A DNA stretch of 32,986 nt from Aquirhabdus sp. (GTDB lineage Bacteria > Pseudomonadota > Gammaproteobacteria > Pseudomonadales > Moraxellaceae), in assembly GCA_030150135.1 (NCBI GenBank), contig JASLGO010000120.1, positions 1 through 32,986 of the forward strand. Direction: 5' to 3'. Both the position numbers and the translations under genes were made by a program. A model generated the notes under the pieces. That model worked only from the letters and a program-made list of their open reading frames with translations. It did no database searches and was not told the origin of the DNA. Positions 25,269 through 32,791 of this stretch are shown here, one piece after another. How positions within the stretch are numbered: position 1 is the stretch's first letter; the number at the start of each line of letters is the position of its first letter.

Positions 25269-26234
25269 TTAAGCAGCCATCAATACGGCTTGTTCCAAAG
25301 CTTTCTGTTTAATGGCTGCACCCTGACCAAACCATGCGGAATCAAGTCGATGATCGGTACTGCGTGCACGTCGTTCGTGATCCACATATTCGGTGACAGC
25401 ATTCAATAATCCAAAAGCGGTATCTTTGGCAGAATCCAATTCAGCACCTTTGCCACGACCATTGAACAGTTCCAATGCTTTGGACATGGCGCGCTCATTA
25501 GCTTGACCAAGGGACTTCGATTGGAGGTTTTGGTCGCTAAACACGCGGAGGAAGTAACGCTCAGCTTCGACTGATTTCACTTTACGTTCACTCAATCCTT
25601 TCATGCGATACATAAAGTCATCCCATGATGAGACTGAAATCCCGAGTTGGCGTTTGACAGCATCAGGAACAAAGCTAGTGTTGTGAGGAACTTTAACTGC
25701 TTGCGCACCGCCAGCCAGTGCTACAGCAAGAGTGTTATTACACACCACACGGATACTGGTGAATTGAGCTGTGGTAGCTAATGTTCCATCACAAGCAGTT
25801 GCCAATAAAACATAGCCGTTGGTGACATCACAACCACGTAATGCCGTCGATTGACCAGTACGTGCCAGTGCCCAGATTTTACGACCGCCTTTCAGTACAC
25901 CAGCGGTCTCTAACTCAAAGCCTGATTGTTCCGTCAGATCTCGGTAGAACTCTAAAATCTCTCTGGGTTGAACCACTTGATAACGCTGACTGACCACAGA
26001 TAAAGGTGCATTAGTATCTGAGCGAAACAGGACTTTGTTTTCGGGGAAGGTGTGGATTGAAGTGACGTTGGTATCATGTTCAGCAGCAAAACGTACAGCC
26101 GCTTCACTAATCTCCCAATCCATGCCTGCTTGTTGTGCCCAAACTTCAATGGGTTGATGAGGTGATAGTTGATTGCCAAGTCCATGCCAAGGAGTTGAGC
26201 CTTGGAATGCCATAGTTTCGATAAGATGTGCCAT
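25269..26234 (-). CDS. DUF932 phage/plasmid-like protein
   Basis: A 321-residue protein of the DUF932 / TIGR03299 'phage/plasmid-like protein' group. Typical runs are present: TPWHGLG (near residue 15), LSVVSQRYQVVQPREILEFY (about 75-95), GRKIWALAR, and TSIRVVCNNTLAVAL (about 164-178). The function of the family is unknown; members are carried by plasmids, phages and ICEs beside recombination genes. The open frame reaches 26273, but AAGGAA lies 9 bases before ATG 26234, so I start there. The protein is full-length for the family. It is followed by a strong hairpin and the YqaJ gene. Confidence 0.9.
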   Translation of the reverse strand: MAHLIETMAFQGSTPWHGLGNQLSPHQPIEVWAQQAGMDWEISEAAVRFAAEHDTNVTSIHTFPENKVLFRSDTNAPLSVVSQRYQVVQPREILEFYRDLTEQSGFELETAGVLKGGRKIWALARTGQSTALRGCDVTNGYVLLATACDGTLATTAQFTSIRVVCNNTLAVALAGGAQAVKVPHNTSFVPDAVKRQLGISVSSWDDFMYRMKGLSERKVKSVEAERYFLRVFSDQNLQSKSLGQANERAMSKALELFNGRGKGAELDSAKDTAFGLLNAVTEYVDHERRARSTDHRLDSAWFGQGAAIKQKALEQAVLMAA

Positions 26235-26367
26235 GATGAGTTTCCTTTGAATCATTTGATAAATAACGTGCACGGCAAAGCCACTGAAGCTAGTCAGTCT
26301 GAAATTTGCTCGTGCGTTTAGGGGGAATTAGAAGAGGTAGTGATTGAAACGATTATGGAGATATCTA

Positions 26368-26676
26368 TCAGTGGTGATCGCTGCTAAAGTTATAGCCGCA
26401 ATCGATACAGTGGTAGTTATCGAGTATTTTTTCATCGATAACTTCACCAAGCGCAGCACCTGTAGCATAGCCAGTAACACCACCAATTAAACCACCTAGT
26501 AGTGCACCAGCGAGACTTCCGATTGGGCCAGCAATCATGCCAGCAGCCGCACCGATTTCAGCACCACTCATGGCACTGGCTGCACCCGCAGCAGTCCCTA
26601 TAGCACCGCCTGTTCTACGTGCATAGTTCTTGGTTTCAATTTTGTCTGAATGACATCTTGGACAAATGATTGACAT
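26368..26676 (-). CDS. Small zinc-ribbon / glycine-zipper membrane protein
   Basis: A 102-residue protein. It begins with MSIICPRCHS (CxxC at 5-8) and ends with YHCIDCGYNF (CxxC near 90-93), two halves of a zinc ribbon. Between them, residues about 22-76 form a Gly/Ala-rich hydrophobic stretch with repeated GxxxG (AGMIAGPIGSLAGALLGGLIGG), a glycine-zipper likely to insert into membrane. AGGAG lies 10 bases before the ATG. I know of no function; similar proteins occur on phage and plasmid DNA. It is the first gene of the minus-strand right-end module. Confidence 0.75.
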   Translation of the reverse strand: MSIICPRCHSDKIETKNYARRTGGAIGTAAGAASAMSGAEIGAAAGMIAGPIGSLAGALLGGLIGGVTGYATGAALGEVIDEKILDNYHCIDCGYNFSSDHH

Positions 26677-26728
26677 GTTGGATTACTCCTAAGATATTTA
26701 AGATTTGGATGTAAGAAATTTGAGGCAT

Positions 26729-26757
26729 AAAAAATGGCCTGTTTATGGCAGACCATT
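26729..26757 (-). terminator. Orphan minus-strand terminator
   Basis: On the minus strand AATGGTCTG (26757-26749) pairs with CAGGCCATT (26741-26733) with one G-U wobble, then a T-run (26734-26729). No annotated gene lies upstream of it on this strand inside the element; between it and the attachment site there is only a 24-codon frame near 26790-26865 and a small hairpin (CATGC/GCATG near 26783-26797). It may end a small RNA or form a leader attenuator of the zinc-ribbon gene. Confidence 0.6.
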
Positions 26758-26944
26758 AATGTAATTCTCGAGGTGGTTCATGCTTAACGCATGGCTCTCA
26801 TGTAGATGATGTGTATTTGAGATTTTTTACAAAATAATTTAATGGAAGACTTGCACATAAACCTGCACAACATTATGCTTTCAATTAAGAATTAAAATTG
26901 ACAACAAATCGAATAAAAACAAATAGATATCGATTTATTTAAAA

Positions 26945-26962
26945 CGGTATAACTTGCGGTAT
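26945..26962 (+). repeat. Left arm-type repeats (two CGGTAT, 12-bp period)
   Basis: CGGTAT occurs at 26945-26950 and 26957-26962, exactly 12 bp apart, 61 bp left of the tRNA-like core. Arm-type binding sites of tyrosine integrases are short direct repeats of this kind. Confidence 0.55.
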
Positions 26963-27022
26963 AGCTACATTTTTCATAAAATTAATTTAATTAATAAACA
27001 ACTACTTACAACACAAATTACA

Positions 27023-27039
27023 GTCCCGCTCTGGCACCA
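27023..27039 (+). other. Putative attachment core: tRNA 3'-end fragment
   Basis: GTCCCGCTCTGGCACCA matches the 3' end of a tRNA (T-stem 3' strand, acceptor strand, discriminator A, CCA). No T-loop or any other tRNA part precedes it, so this is a fragment, as left at the distal end of an element integrated into a tRNA gene. The acceptor half implies a tRNA that begins GCCAGAG, as tRNA-Leu often does; I cannot confirm which. The intact gene should lie left of the window. Confidence 0.6.
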
Positions 27040-27070
27040 TCTAACGTTCCAAAGTAGTACAAAGAAGTCC

Positions 27071-27106
27071 AAAAGCCCCAATGTTTACAAGCATTTGGGG
27101 CTTTTT
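27071..27106 (+). terminator. Terminator after the tRNA 3' end
   Basis: AAAAGCCCCAA (27071-27081) pairs with TTGGGGCTTTT (27095-27105), followed by T. It lies 32 bp after the CCA and looks like the native terminator of the tRNA gene used for integration. Confidence 0.85.
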
Positions 27107-27153
27107 CTTATTTAATACATTCCGAAGAATGTACATTGCAATTCACGCAAAAA

Positions 27154-27183
27154 CGGTATAACTATTGGTATTTATGTTGGTAT
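27154..27183 (+). repeat. Right arm-type repeats (three GGTAT, 12-bp period)
   Basis: CGGTAT (27154-27159), TGGTAT (27166-27171) and TGGTAT (27178-27183) are exactly 12 bp apart, 115 bp right of the core. The longer match AAAACGGTATAACT is shared with the left array at 26941, so the two arrays are related. Confidence 0.55.
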
Positions 27184-27212
27184 CTTTTATGCACAACATC
27201 GATAACATCACC

Positions 27213-27623
27213 TTAATGTGGCGGTGTTGCAGGAACTTTTTGCCAGCCTGATGGACAGCTTTGTACATAAGGATAATAACCTTTCGGCGATTGGCAATAA
27301 TACCAAATCGGCAATGCAGAAGAATTAGGCGTTGCCTGCACAACTTGAGAAGGACTATTGTCATACACCGTCACAGAACTACGCTCTACATAACTTGGCG
27401 AGTAATAACCCGTATAAGCATAATCATAGTAGGGATAAGTCAGCAAAGCTCCAGCTGCCAAACCTAATCCAAAGCCATAAAAACCACGACCGCCATGCCA
27501 ATAACCACCGTGCCCATAATAACCATGTCCATAATAGCCAGAATGAGCCTGAACATTGGGCGCGATGCTTAAACTACCCATCATGGTCAACAAAGCGGAC
27601 ATCATCAGTATTTTTGATTTCAT
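27213..27623 (-). CDS. Secreted Gly/Tyr/His-rich protein
   Basis: A 136-residue exported protein. A signal peptide (about 1-26, ending NVQA) is followed by a His/Gly/Tyr-rich part (GYYGHGYYGHGGYWHGG), a short hydrophobic Gly/Ala stretch (FGLGLAAGALL) and a C-terminal motif WYYCQSPKGYYPYVQSCPSGW with two cysteines likely to form a disulphide. This C-terminal motif is common in small envelope proteins of gammaproteobacteria. AAGGAG lies 9 bases before the ATG. It appears to be the first host-chromosome gene to the right of the island. No function is established. Confidence 0.8.
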   Translation of the reverse strand: MKSKILMMSALLTMMGSLSIAPNVQAHSGYYGHGYYGHGGYWHGGRGFYGFGLGLAAGALLTYPYYDYAYTGYYSPSYVERSSVTVYDNSPSQVVQATPNSSALPIWYYCQSPKGYYPYVQSCPSGWQKVPATPPH

Positions 27624-27844
27624 CTGGCATCTCCTTCAACTTGATCTTATAGCACCCATGGATACCCATCATTTTAGATCGTAAAAATGATCTTAAATTA
27701 CTTTGCTCAGTTATATTTTGCGCTCAAAATGTGCTCAAGTAAGGATTTTTTGTATTTTTATTCGTCGTTCTTTGTGAAATTCATATTTTTAAGAAAATTG
27801 CTTCATCATGCCAAATATCTTTCGCTATACCTCCTACACACTCC

Positions 27845-28702
27845 TCAATAGAACAAACTTGCAGCCTTAAATGTACCGACATGCAAATTCACGAGCTCTG
27901 GCAAAGCTTGATAACCACCTGCTAATACAAACATGATAGGAATACCCTGTTTTTTAGCAAATTCAAATACTAGGCAATCACGACGATATATTGCTTCAGA
28001 ATCAAACCAGCTAGAACCGTAAGGATCGGCATGATGACAATCCATTCCAGCCTGATAAATCAATAACTCTGTCTTTTGCATTAATATTTGTTCGAATGCT
28101 TCATGCAATGTCTGTTCGTATTTGCTAAACGTACCATCGTATCTTGAAATATAACGACCAATGCTTCGCTCAAAATCCCGACAACCATAACGCAAACCAA
28201 AAATTGTAAAATTGAAAAGGTTGGGTAAACGCGTTGTGAATTCAGCTGTGCCATTACCGCCATGCTGATCACAATCCAACACAAATACCTTTTTATCGGG
28301 GTATTGCTGAGCAACCAGTGCCAAGCCATTGAATGTACAAAATCCACCACCACACTCATAAACCGCATGATGAAACCCTTGTGCAATATTGGCACAAATC
28401 CCCTCATCTAGCGCAATTGCAGCGGCTTTAAGCTGCCCCGCCTGAATCGTCAGTACGGCATCACGCAATTGCTCAGACCATTGAAAACGAGACATTCCCG
28501 CTAAAGGCATTTTTCCCTGCAAGAATGCATCCACATAACTGGGATCATGCAAAGTCCTTAAAATGTGTGGATCGATATCATCAGGTTCAATTAACTCCAC
28601 TAAGGACTGGTCAACAACAGCCTGTGCAACACTATGCAACTTTTCCATACTGTTGGTATGCGTTGCAGCAATATAGCGTGGCGAATAGCAGGCTTTAAAC
28701 AA
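27845..28702 (-). CDS. Histone-deacetylase-family hydrolase
   Basis: A 285-residue protein of the histone deacetylase / AcuC / acetylpolyamine amidohydrolase family. It shows GFHHA (109-113, the catalytic His pair), GGGFCTFNGLAL (118-129), VLDCDQHGGNGT (141-152, zinc ligands D145 and H147), QAGMDCHHADPYG (217-229, zinc ligand D221) and AGGY (261-264, catalytic Tyr). All catalytic residues are present. The bacterial members remove acyl groups from small amines or lysines; the substrate here is not shown by the sequence. The gene overlaps the upstream gene by 8 bases and ends the minus-strand operon. Confidence 0.92.
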   Translation of the reverse strand: MFKACYSPRYIAATHTNSMEKLHSVAQAVVDQSLVELIEPDDIDPHILRTLHDPSYVDAFLQGKMPLAGMSRFQWSEQLRDAVLTIQAGQLKAAAIALDEGICANIAQGFHHAVYECGGGFCTFNGLALVAQQYPDKKVFVLDCDQHGGNGTAEFTTRLPNLFNFTIFGLRYGCRDFERSIGRYISRYDGTFSKYEQTLHEAFEQILMQKTELLIYQAGMDCHHADPYGSSWFDSEAIYRRDCLVFEFAKKQGIPIMFVLAGGYQALPELVNLHVGTFKAASLFY

Positions 28703-29768
28703 TCTGACTTCTCCCGATATTCAAGCCGATATTGACCAGACTATCAGCAGTAGCGACTTGTTGTTCAGCTACCTCAACTAATTGAGATAACTGAGCCACA
28801 TCGGGGCTGAATAAATCATTTTCAATTTGTTGGCGGAAATGGGTACTGAATGCACGCTCTCTATTTTCTGGCGATACAGCAAGCGTCGTCAGTCTCAAGA
28901 ACCAAAACCCTTGAATATCTGCAAGTGGAATGACATATCCAGATAAGGATTTACTTTTCTGTTGATGAACACTGTCTGGATCATACGCCACAGCAAATGA
29001 GCTGCCGACAGGTAAACGGACGCCGTTCAACACAATCTCTCGAAGGCTGATACAAGAATGATCATCGCCCATATTGATCTTTTCCATGAGTAAAGGTTGA
29101 TTCTTCTCACTCACAAATACATTCACAAAACCACGGCGTGGAATCTTGCGGTATGCGATTTCCAGAAAGAATTTCTCTGCCATCGGACACGAGCCAACTT
29201 TAGGCTTTTCATCTAAAACCTGTAAATGTTCGAGGCCAGAGGTATCCTCAGGCGGTAAAATAATATCTTGTATCAGAGCCACAACAAGCAGACTCTCCTC
29301 ACGATTCACCAATTTATGGATATGACGTAAGCGATGCTGCCATTCAACCTGTTCACGAAGAAGTTGAACAAAAGCAGACTCTCCGGAATGTGAGTCTGAA
29401 CGACGTGTCTTCGATTTTGCTTTTGGCGCATGCTGATGCAGAAACTTCTGCACAATGGGATGAATATCCAGATTTCGCCAACTGGTTAAAAGCAATCCAT
29501 GTGAAGCTGCTTGAGTCACCACATCCCGCAAAGGCTTCATGATCGAATCAGCAAAGAGTTTAAAATCATCAAACTCAACTGACGATCGTGGTTGATTAAT
29601 AAATCCCGCCAGAACTCGCGTGGCCTGCGTATAGCCACATCCACGGCGCTCAGACTGATGACTAAAATGCTCGTTGAGCATTTCTGTGAGTTTTGCAGAT
29701 AATGGCATTCCTTGAGTCTGAAATGCACTTACAATCTCATGCACATCTGAACGGATGTCTTTTTCCAT
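28695..29768 (-). CDS. Conserved hypothetical protein of the roadblock/GTPase operon
   Basis: A 357-residue soluble protein. It is mostly helical at the N-terminus (1-175), then has a beta-rich middle (about 195-290, for example EIVLNGVRLPVGSSFAVAYD), and a helical C-terminus ending TADSLVNIGLNIGRSQIV. It has no signal peptide, membrane segment or catalytic motif that I recognise. It overlaps the deacetylase gene by 8 bases, so the two products probably act together. GGAGGG lies a few bases before the ATG, inside a 5-bp inverted repeat. Confidence 0.7.
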   Translation of the reverse strand: MEKDIRSDVHEIVSAFQTQGMPLSAKLTEMLNEHFSHQSERRGCGYTQATRVLAGFINQPRSSVEFDDFKLFADSIMKPLRDVVTQAASHGLLLTSWRNLDIHPIVQKFLHQHAPKAKSKTRRSDSHSGESAFVQLLREQVEWQHRLRHIHKLVNREESLLVVALIQDIILPPEDTSGLEHLQVLDEKPKVGSCPMAEKFFLEIAYRKIPRRGFVNVFVSEKNQPLLMEKINMGDDHSCISLREIVLNGVRLPVGSSFAVAYDPDSVHQQKSKSLSGYVIPLADIQGFWFLRLTTLAVSPENRERAFSTHFRQQIENDLFSPDVAQLSQLVEVAEQQVATADSLVNIGLNIGRSQIV

Positions 29769-29770
29769 GT

Positions 29771-29786
29771 GTACCCTCCATGGTAC
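29771..29786. promoter_or_regulatory. Inverted repeat over the ribosome site of the 28695-29768 gene
   Basis: GTACC (29771-29775) and GGTAC (29782-29786) flank CTCCAT. On the minus strand the strong ribosome site GGAGGG (29779-29774) lies partly in the loop and partly in the stem, so a small hairpin could reduce translation. Confidence 0.35.
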
Positions 29787-29893
29787 TTTCTTCTAATTTT
29801 AATCTTCTACTTTCTCAGACATGCCGCCTGAATTTATGATGAACTCATCACCGATTAAGTAATACCAGAACATCAATCTACAATTTTGCTGGT

Positions 29894-30325
29894 TTAATTG
29901 GCCAACTTAAGATCACCCTCAACCAATCGTTGAGAACAAAAACGCATGCCATGAAGCACTTGTCCTAAGAGTGCTTTTTCATCCGTCAGCACCATGAGCA
30001 CCATGGGATAGTTGTCACAAGGCACATGCGCAATGATCGCTTTACCATTGGTTGCATCCAAAATAAACGATTGGCAATCGTTCAACTTAATCTCAGAAGT
30101 AAATGCATGCACCATCGACAAAAGCGAACTACTAACGGCAGCAACCTTACCGCTATCAAAACTATTTTGATTACTTACGCTTGCAACCTCAAATCCATCA
30201 CCAGATGCCAATACAACACTATTAACACTCTGGACACTCGAACACAACTCATCAACACATCGCTTGGCAAACTTTAAAAACAACGAAGAAGGTTGCCTGT
30301 GTTTTACTTCACCGATAATGGCCAT
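29894..30325 (-). CDS. Roadblock/LC7-domain protein (second)
   Basis: A 143-residue single-domain protein of the roadblock/LC7 (MglB-like) family. It has the alpha-beta-beta-alpha-beta-beta-beta-alpha order: helix to about 32, VNSVVLASGDGFEVASVS (34-51), a helix (AAVSSSLLSMVHAF), QSFILDATNGKAIIAHVP (about 85-102), PMVLMVLTDEKALLG (about 106-120) and a final helix. Such proteins are partners or GAP-like regulators of small MglA/Ras-like GTPases; the GTPase gene lies just upstream. AAGGA precedes the ATG by 8 bases. Confidence 0.85.
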   Translation of the reverse strand: MAIIGEVKHRQPSSLFLKFAKRCVDELCSSVQSVNSVVLASGDGFEVASVSNQNSFDSGKVAAVSSSLLSMVHAFTSEIKLNDCQSFILDATNGKAIIAHVPCDNYPMVLMVLTDEKALLGQVLHGMRFCSQRLVEGDLKLAN

Positions 30326-30409
30326 TTTCTTTCCTTAATCAATTAACCAAATTTTTAAAATCAACTGTTCTGACTGAATCGATTTTCCAATATCAATTAA
30401 AGCTTGTTT

Positions 30410-30940
30410 TTAAACAAGTAACTGGACTTCCAAAGAAGCAATAACAGTCTCAATCAGAAGTAATACATCGCTACGCTTACGCACATCAACTGCAAAGATT
30501 GGATATTCTCTATTGTTTTTTGTCTGCCACTCTCGATATGGCTTGAGAGAACAACTATTGCCAACATCCACATGTGTCACCCCAATAATCACAGTGCGAT
30601 CATCGCCACCAAATGCATTCAAATACATTTCCAAATCAGCCAACGGATCTGGCGCACTATGATCAATTAATACAATGACTCCCAGCGCACCCTGAGCAAT
30701 TGAAGGCCACATAAAACTAAAGCGTCGCTGTCCAGGAGTGCCGTACAATCCGATCTTAATCTGGTCATCAATCGTAATCTCACCATAGTCGATCCCCACA
30801 GTAGTAAGCAGTTTGCTATGCGCGACCTCATCCGTATTTAAAGCCTCGGTGGCAAATACAGTGATTTCTGAGATGCTTTGGATCGCTTGAGATTTCCCTG
30901 CTCCCATTCCCCCGCCAAACACAATTTTGTACCGTTGCAT
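30410..30940 (-). CDS. Small GTPase, MglA-like
   Basis: A 176-residue Ras-like P-loop protein. The P-loop is GGGMGAGKS (9-17), switch I contains LLTTVGIDYGEI (44-55, with T47), the G3 box is YGTPGQRRF (66-74) and the G4 box is THVD (122-125). A GTPGQ G3 box instead of DxxGQ and T-H-V-D instead of NKxD are typical of prokaryotic GTPases found with roadblock proteins. It lies between two roadblock genes, the arrangement of an MglA/MglB-type switch. AGGA precedes the ATG by 7 bases. The process controlled in this organism is not shown by the sequence. Confidence 0.88.
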   Translation of the reverse strand: MQRYKIVFGGGMGAGKSQAIQSISEITVFATEALNTDEVAHSKLLTTVGIDYGEITIDDQIKIGLYGTPGQRRFSFMWPSIAQGALGVIVLIDHSAPDPLADLEMYLNAFGGDDRTVIIGVTHVDVGNSCSLKPYREWQTKNNREYPIFAVDVRKRSDVLLLIETVIASLEVQLLV

Positions 30941-30994
30941 AAATTCATCCTGAAATTAAGTCCAAAATCGACCATTACCCGTGTATTCAGAGAC

Positions 30995-31948
30995 TCACAA
31001 ACCCAAGCGTCGTCGTACACCAAGCAATAAACGTCTAAGCCCTGTTGCTTCTTCTTGATGGGCAACTTTATCGGGCATAGACTGTCCTTTGGGCATTGCA
31101 TCCGTATATATTTCAGCAAACCCGACCATGACTAAAGCTGAAATAAAATGTTGCGCCCGTAGCAGAGGAATCTTCAAATCTGTCACTAAATCTTGAGCGG
31201 ATGCCACATTGCGAGCAAGTCTGGCAGACATCAGCAACAAGTCCTTCTGATCATTCACACGAGATGGCTGAGGCCAGAATTTCAGCTTCACCAGTTGATT
31301 CGGTGCGACAAACACCGAACAACTGGGTTCAAACCACGCAACCTCCCACAGCCATTGCAATAAATCAACCGAACGATGCGTACCTGAAAAATAAGGTAAA
31401 TACTCATACGTCAGACGACCTTGCATATCCACAGGAACACGACGTTCAGGAACTAAATGAATGACTTGGTTGACTGTGTCAATTGTCCCGACAGCACCAC
31501 AGCGATCAGATAAATGCAGGAAACCATCATGCTCTGAACGCAAGTATTCAAAGACTTTGGCGTTGTCAGATAAAACTTGCGTGATCACCAACTCTTGTAA
31601 TTGCAAAGGCTGGACACGCACAATGGACTCACTCAGCACAGTTTCATGAATCCAGTTTTTAAGCCGAGTATTTTCAACCAGCGGTAAATTAATTGTATTT
31701 GTATTATTATTATCTTCTTTCACAGAATGACCTGCCAACAACACAGGGACTCTATTGTTTCGCAGCAAATTTTGAATACTACTTGCATTGATAAAATTTG
31801 AATTAACGATCAAAAAATCGAGATTGTCATGATTCGCACCAACCCAATCAACCTCGCTCCCCTCTAAAATGGCAGCAACATGCTGACGGATCGTAACTAC
31901 CTCCGAGTGACCTAATCCTAAAATAGACACCTTAAATAAAGATTTCAT
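30995..31948 (-). CDS. Unknown protein of the roadblock/GTPase operon, regulator-like
   Basis: A 317-residue soluble protein. The first 70 residues (FKVSILGLGHSEVVTIRQHV...LDFLIVNSNFINASSI) have alternating strands and helices that resemble a degenerate receiver fold without phospho-acceptor signature. The C-terminal part (about 255-310: LVTDLKIPLLRAQHFISALVMVGFAEI) reads as a winged-helix-like unit of the kind found in PatA/DUF4388 regulators. The frame could start at 32023, but GGATG...AAGG precedes ATG 31948 and the upstream extension looks non-coding. It lies between the first roadblock gene and the GTPase gene. Confidence 0.65.
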   Translation of the reverse strand: MKSLFKVSILGLGHSEVVTIRQHVAAILEGSEVDWVGANHDNLDFLIVNSNFINASSIQNLLRNNRVPVLLAGHSVKEDNNNTNTINLPLVENTRLKNWIHETVLSESIVRVQPLQLQELVITQVLSDNAKVFEYLRSEHDGFLHLSDRCGAVGTIDTVNQVIHLVPERRVPVDMQGRLTYEYLPYFSGTHRSVDLLQWLWEVAWFEPSCSVFVAPNQLVKLKFWPQPSRVNDQKDLLLMSARLARNVASAQDLVTDLKIPLLRAQHFISALVMVGFAEIYTDAMPKGQSMPDKVAHQEEATGLRRLLLGVRRRLGL

Positions 31949-32078
31949 CCTTGTACATCCATACACTTTAAGAGTGCTTTTTTGATTAATTTTACGTCTA
32001 ACAAACATCAAGCAAAGATACATCCATGCACTTTGCTTAACGGGATATAATCAAGACAGCGATGAAAGCTTCACTAAC

Positions 32079-32435
32079 TTAAGAGAAGTCGAGCTCTTTC
32101 TCAAAAGATTTCACTGTATGACGTGCCATTGCTAGATTAGATTTTGCACGATCCAGAACAACGTATATGAACATATCCTGATTGCGCTCTAATGGACGAA
32201 TTAAGTGATACTGTTTACCCAATGTGATCAGAATGTCTTCAATGTGGTCATTCAGTTTCAAAGCACCGGCCACTTTACGCTTTGCACGCACGACTTCAGT
32301 ATTACCAGCAGCAGCCAGTTCGAGATCGACTCCACCGCCAGCGGTTGCAAGAGCCAGACCACTCGTGGAATCAACCAAAGCTGCACACATAAATCCATCA
32401 AGGCTTGTCAGCCCGTCCAGTAAAAGTTTTGCCAT
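32079..32435 (-). CDS. Roadblock/LC7-domain protein (first)
   Basis: A 118-residue roadblock/LC7 protein. It shows LDGFMCAALVDSTSGLALAT (12-31), a central helix (NTEVVRAKRKVAGAL), DHIEDILITLGKQYHLIRPL (about 62-82) and DMFIYVVLDRAKSNLAMARH (about 86-105), then a terminal helix. AAGGAG precedes the ATG by 8 bases and a plausible promoter lies 30 bases upstream. It begins the minus-strand GTPase operon. Confidence 0.88.
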   Translation of the reverse strand: MAKLLLDGLTSLDGFMCAALVDSTSGLALATAGGGVDLELAAAGNTEVVRAKRKVAGALKLNDHIEDILITLGKQYHLIRPLERNQDMFIYVVLDRAKSNLAMARHTVKSFEKELDFS

Positions 32436-32463
32436 TTCAACTACTCCTTGGAATTAATCCATA

Positions 32464-32491
32464 TTTATATTTTGATAAAAGCCAATCTCAA
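32464..32491 (-). promoter_or_regulatory. Candidate promoter of the roadblock/GTPase operon
   Basis: On the minus strand, TTGAGA (32491-32486), 16 bases, TATAAA (32469-32464), giving a short leader before ATG 32435. Confidence 0.45.
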
Positions 32492-32791
32492 CAGGTCTAT
32501 TAACCTACTAACTTGACTCAACAGATCTTACCTGACCTTAAAAAAAATTAACCTGACAGGTTTACATTTGACGACTCAATAAACTAAGATCGAAAATGTA
32601 GAAGTTCATGCCTTAATTACTGAAAAAATCGATGTGTTTTTCACACATAAAAACAATTATTATTTGACTAAATATTTATTTTATAAAGAAATATTATTTT
32701 ATAAAATCAAAAATGGATTTTCACTCACAAATGATTTTTTAAAATCTTGCATCCATAAAATGCAAGAATTCTACACCTATCCAACAACCTA
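32492..32791. other. AT-rich intergenic region
   Basis: No gene. AACCTGACAGGTT (32550-32562) is a palindrome that could be an operator upstream of the roadblock/GTPase operon. The part from 32630 to 32760 is very AT-rich. No terminator with a clear stem and T-run was found for the pseudouridine synthase gene that ends at 32792. Confidence 0.4.

Noticed and set aside
27023..27039. Possible complete tRNA gene
   Set aside because: Only the T-stem 3' strand, acceptor strand and CCA are present; no anticodon arm or T-loop precedes it, so it is a fragment.
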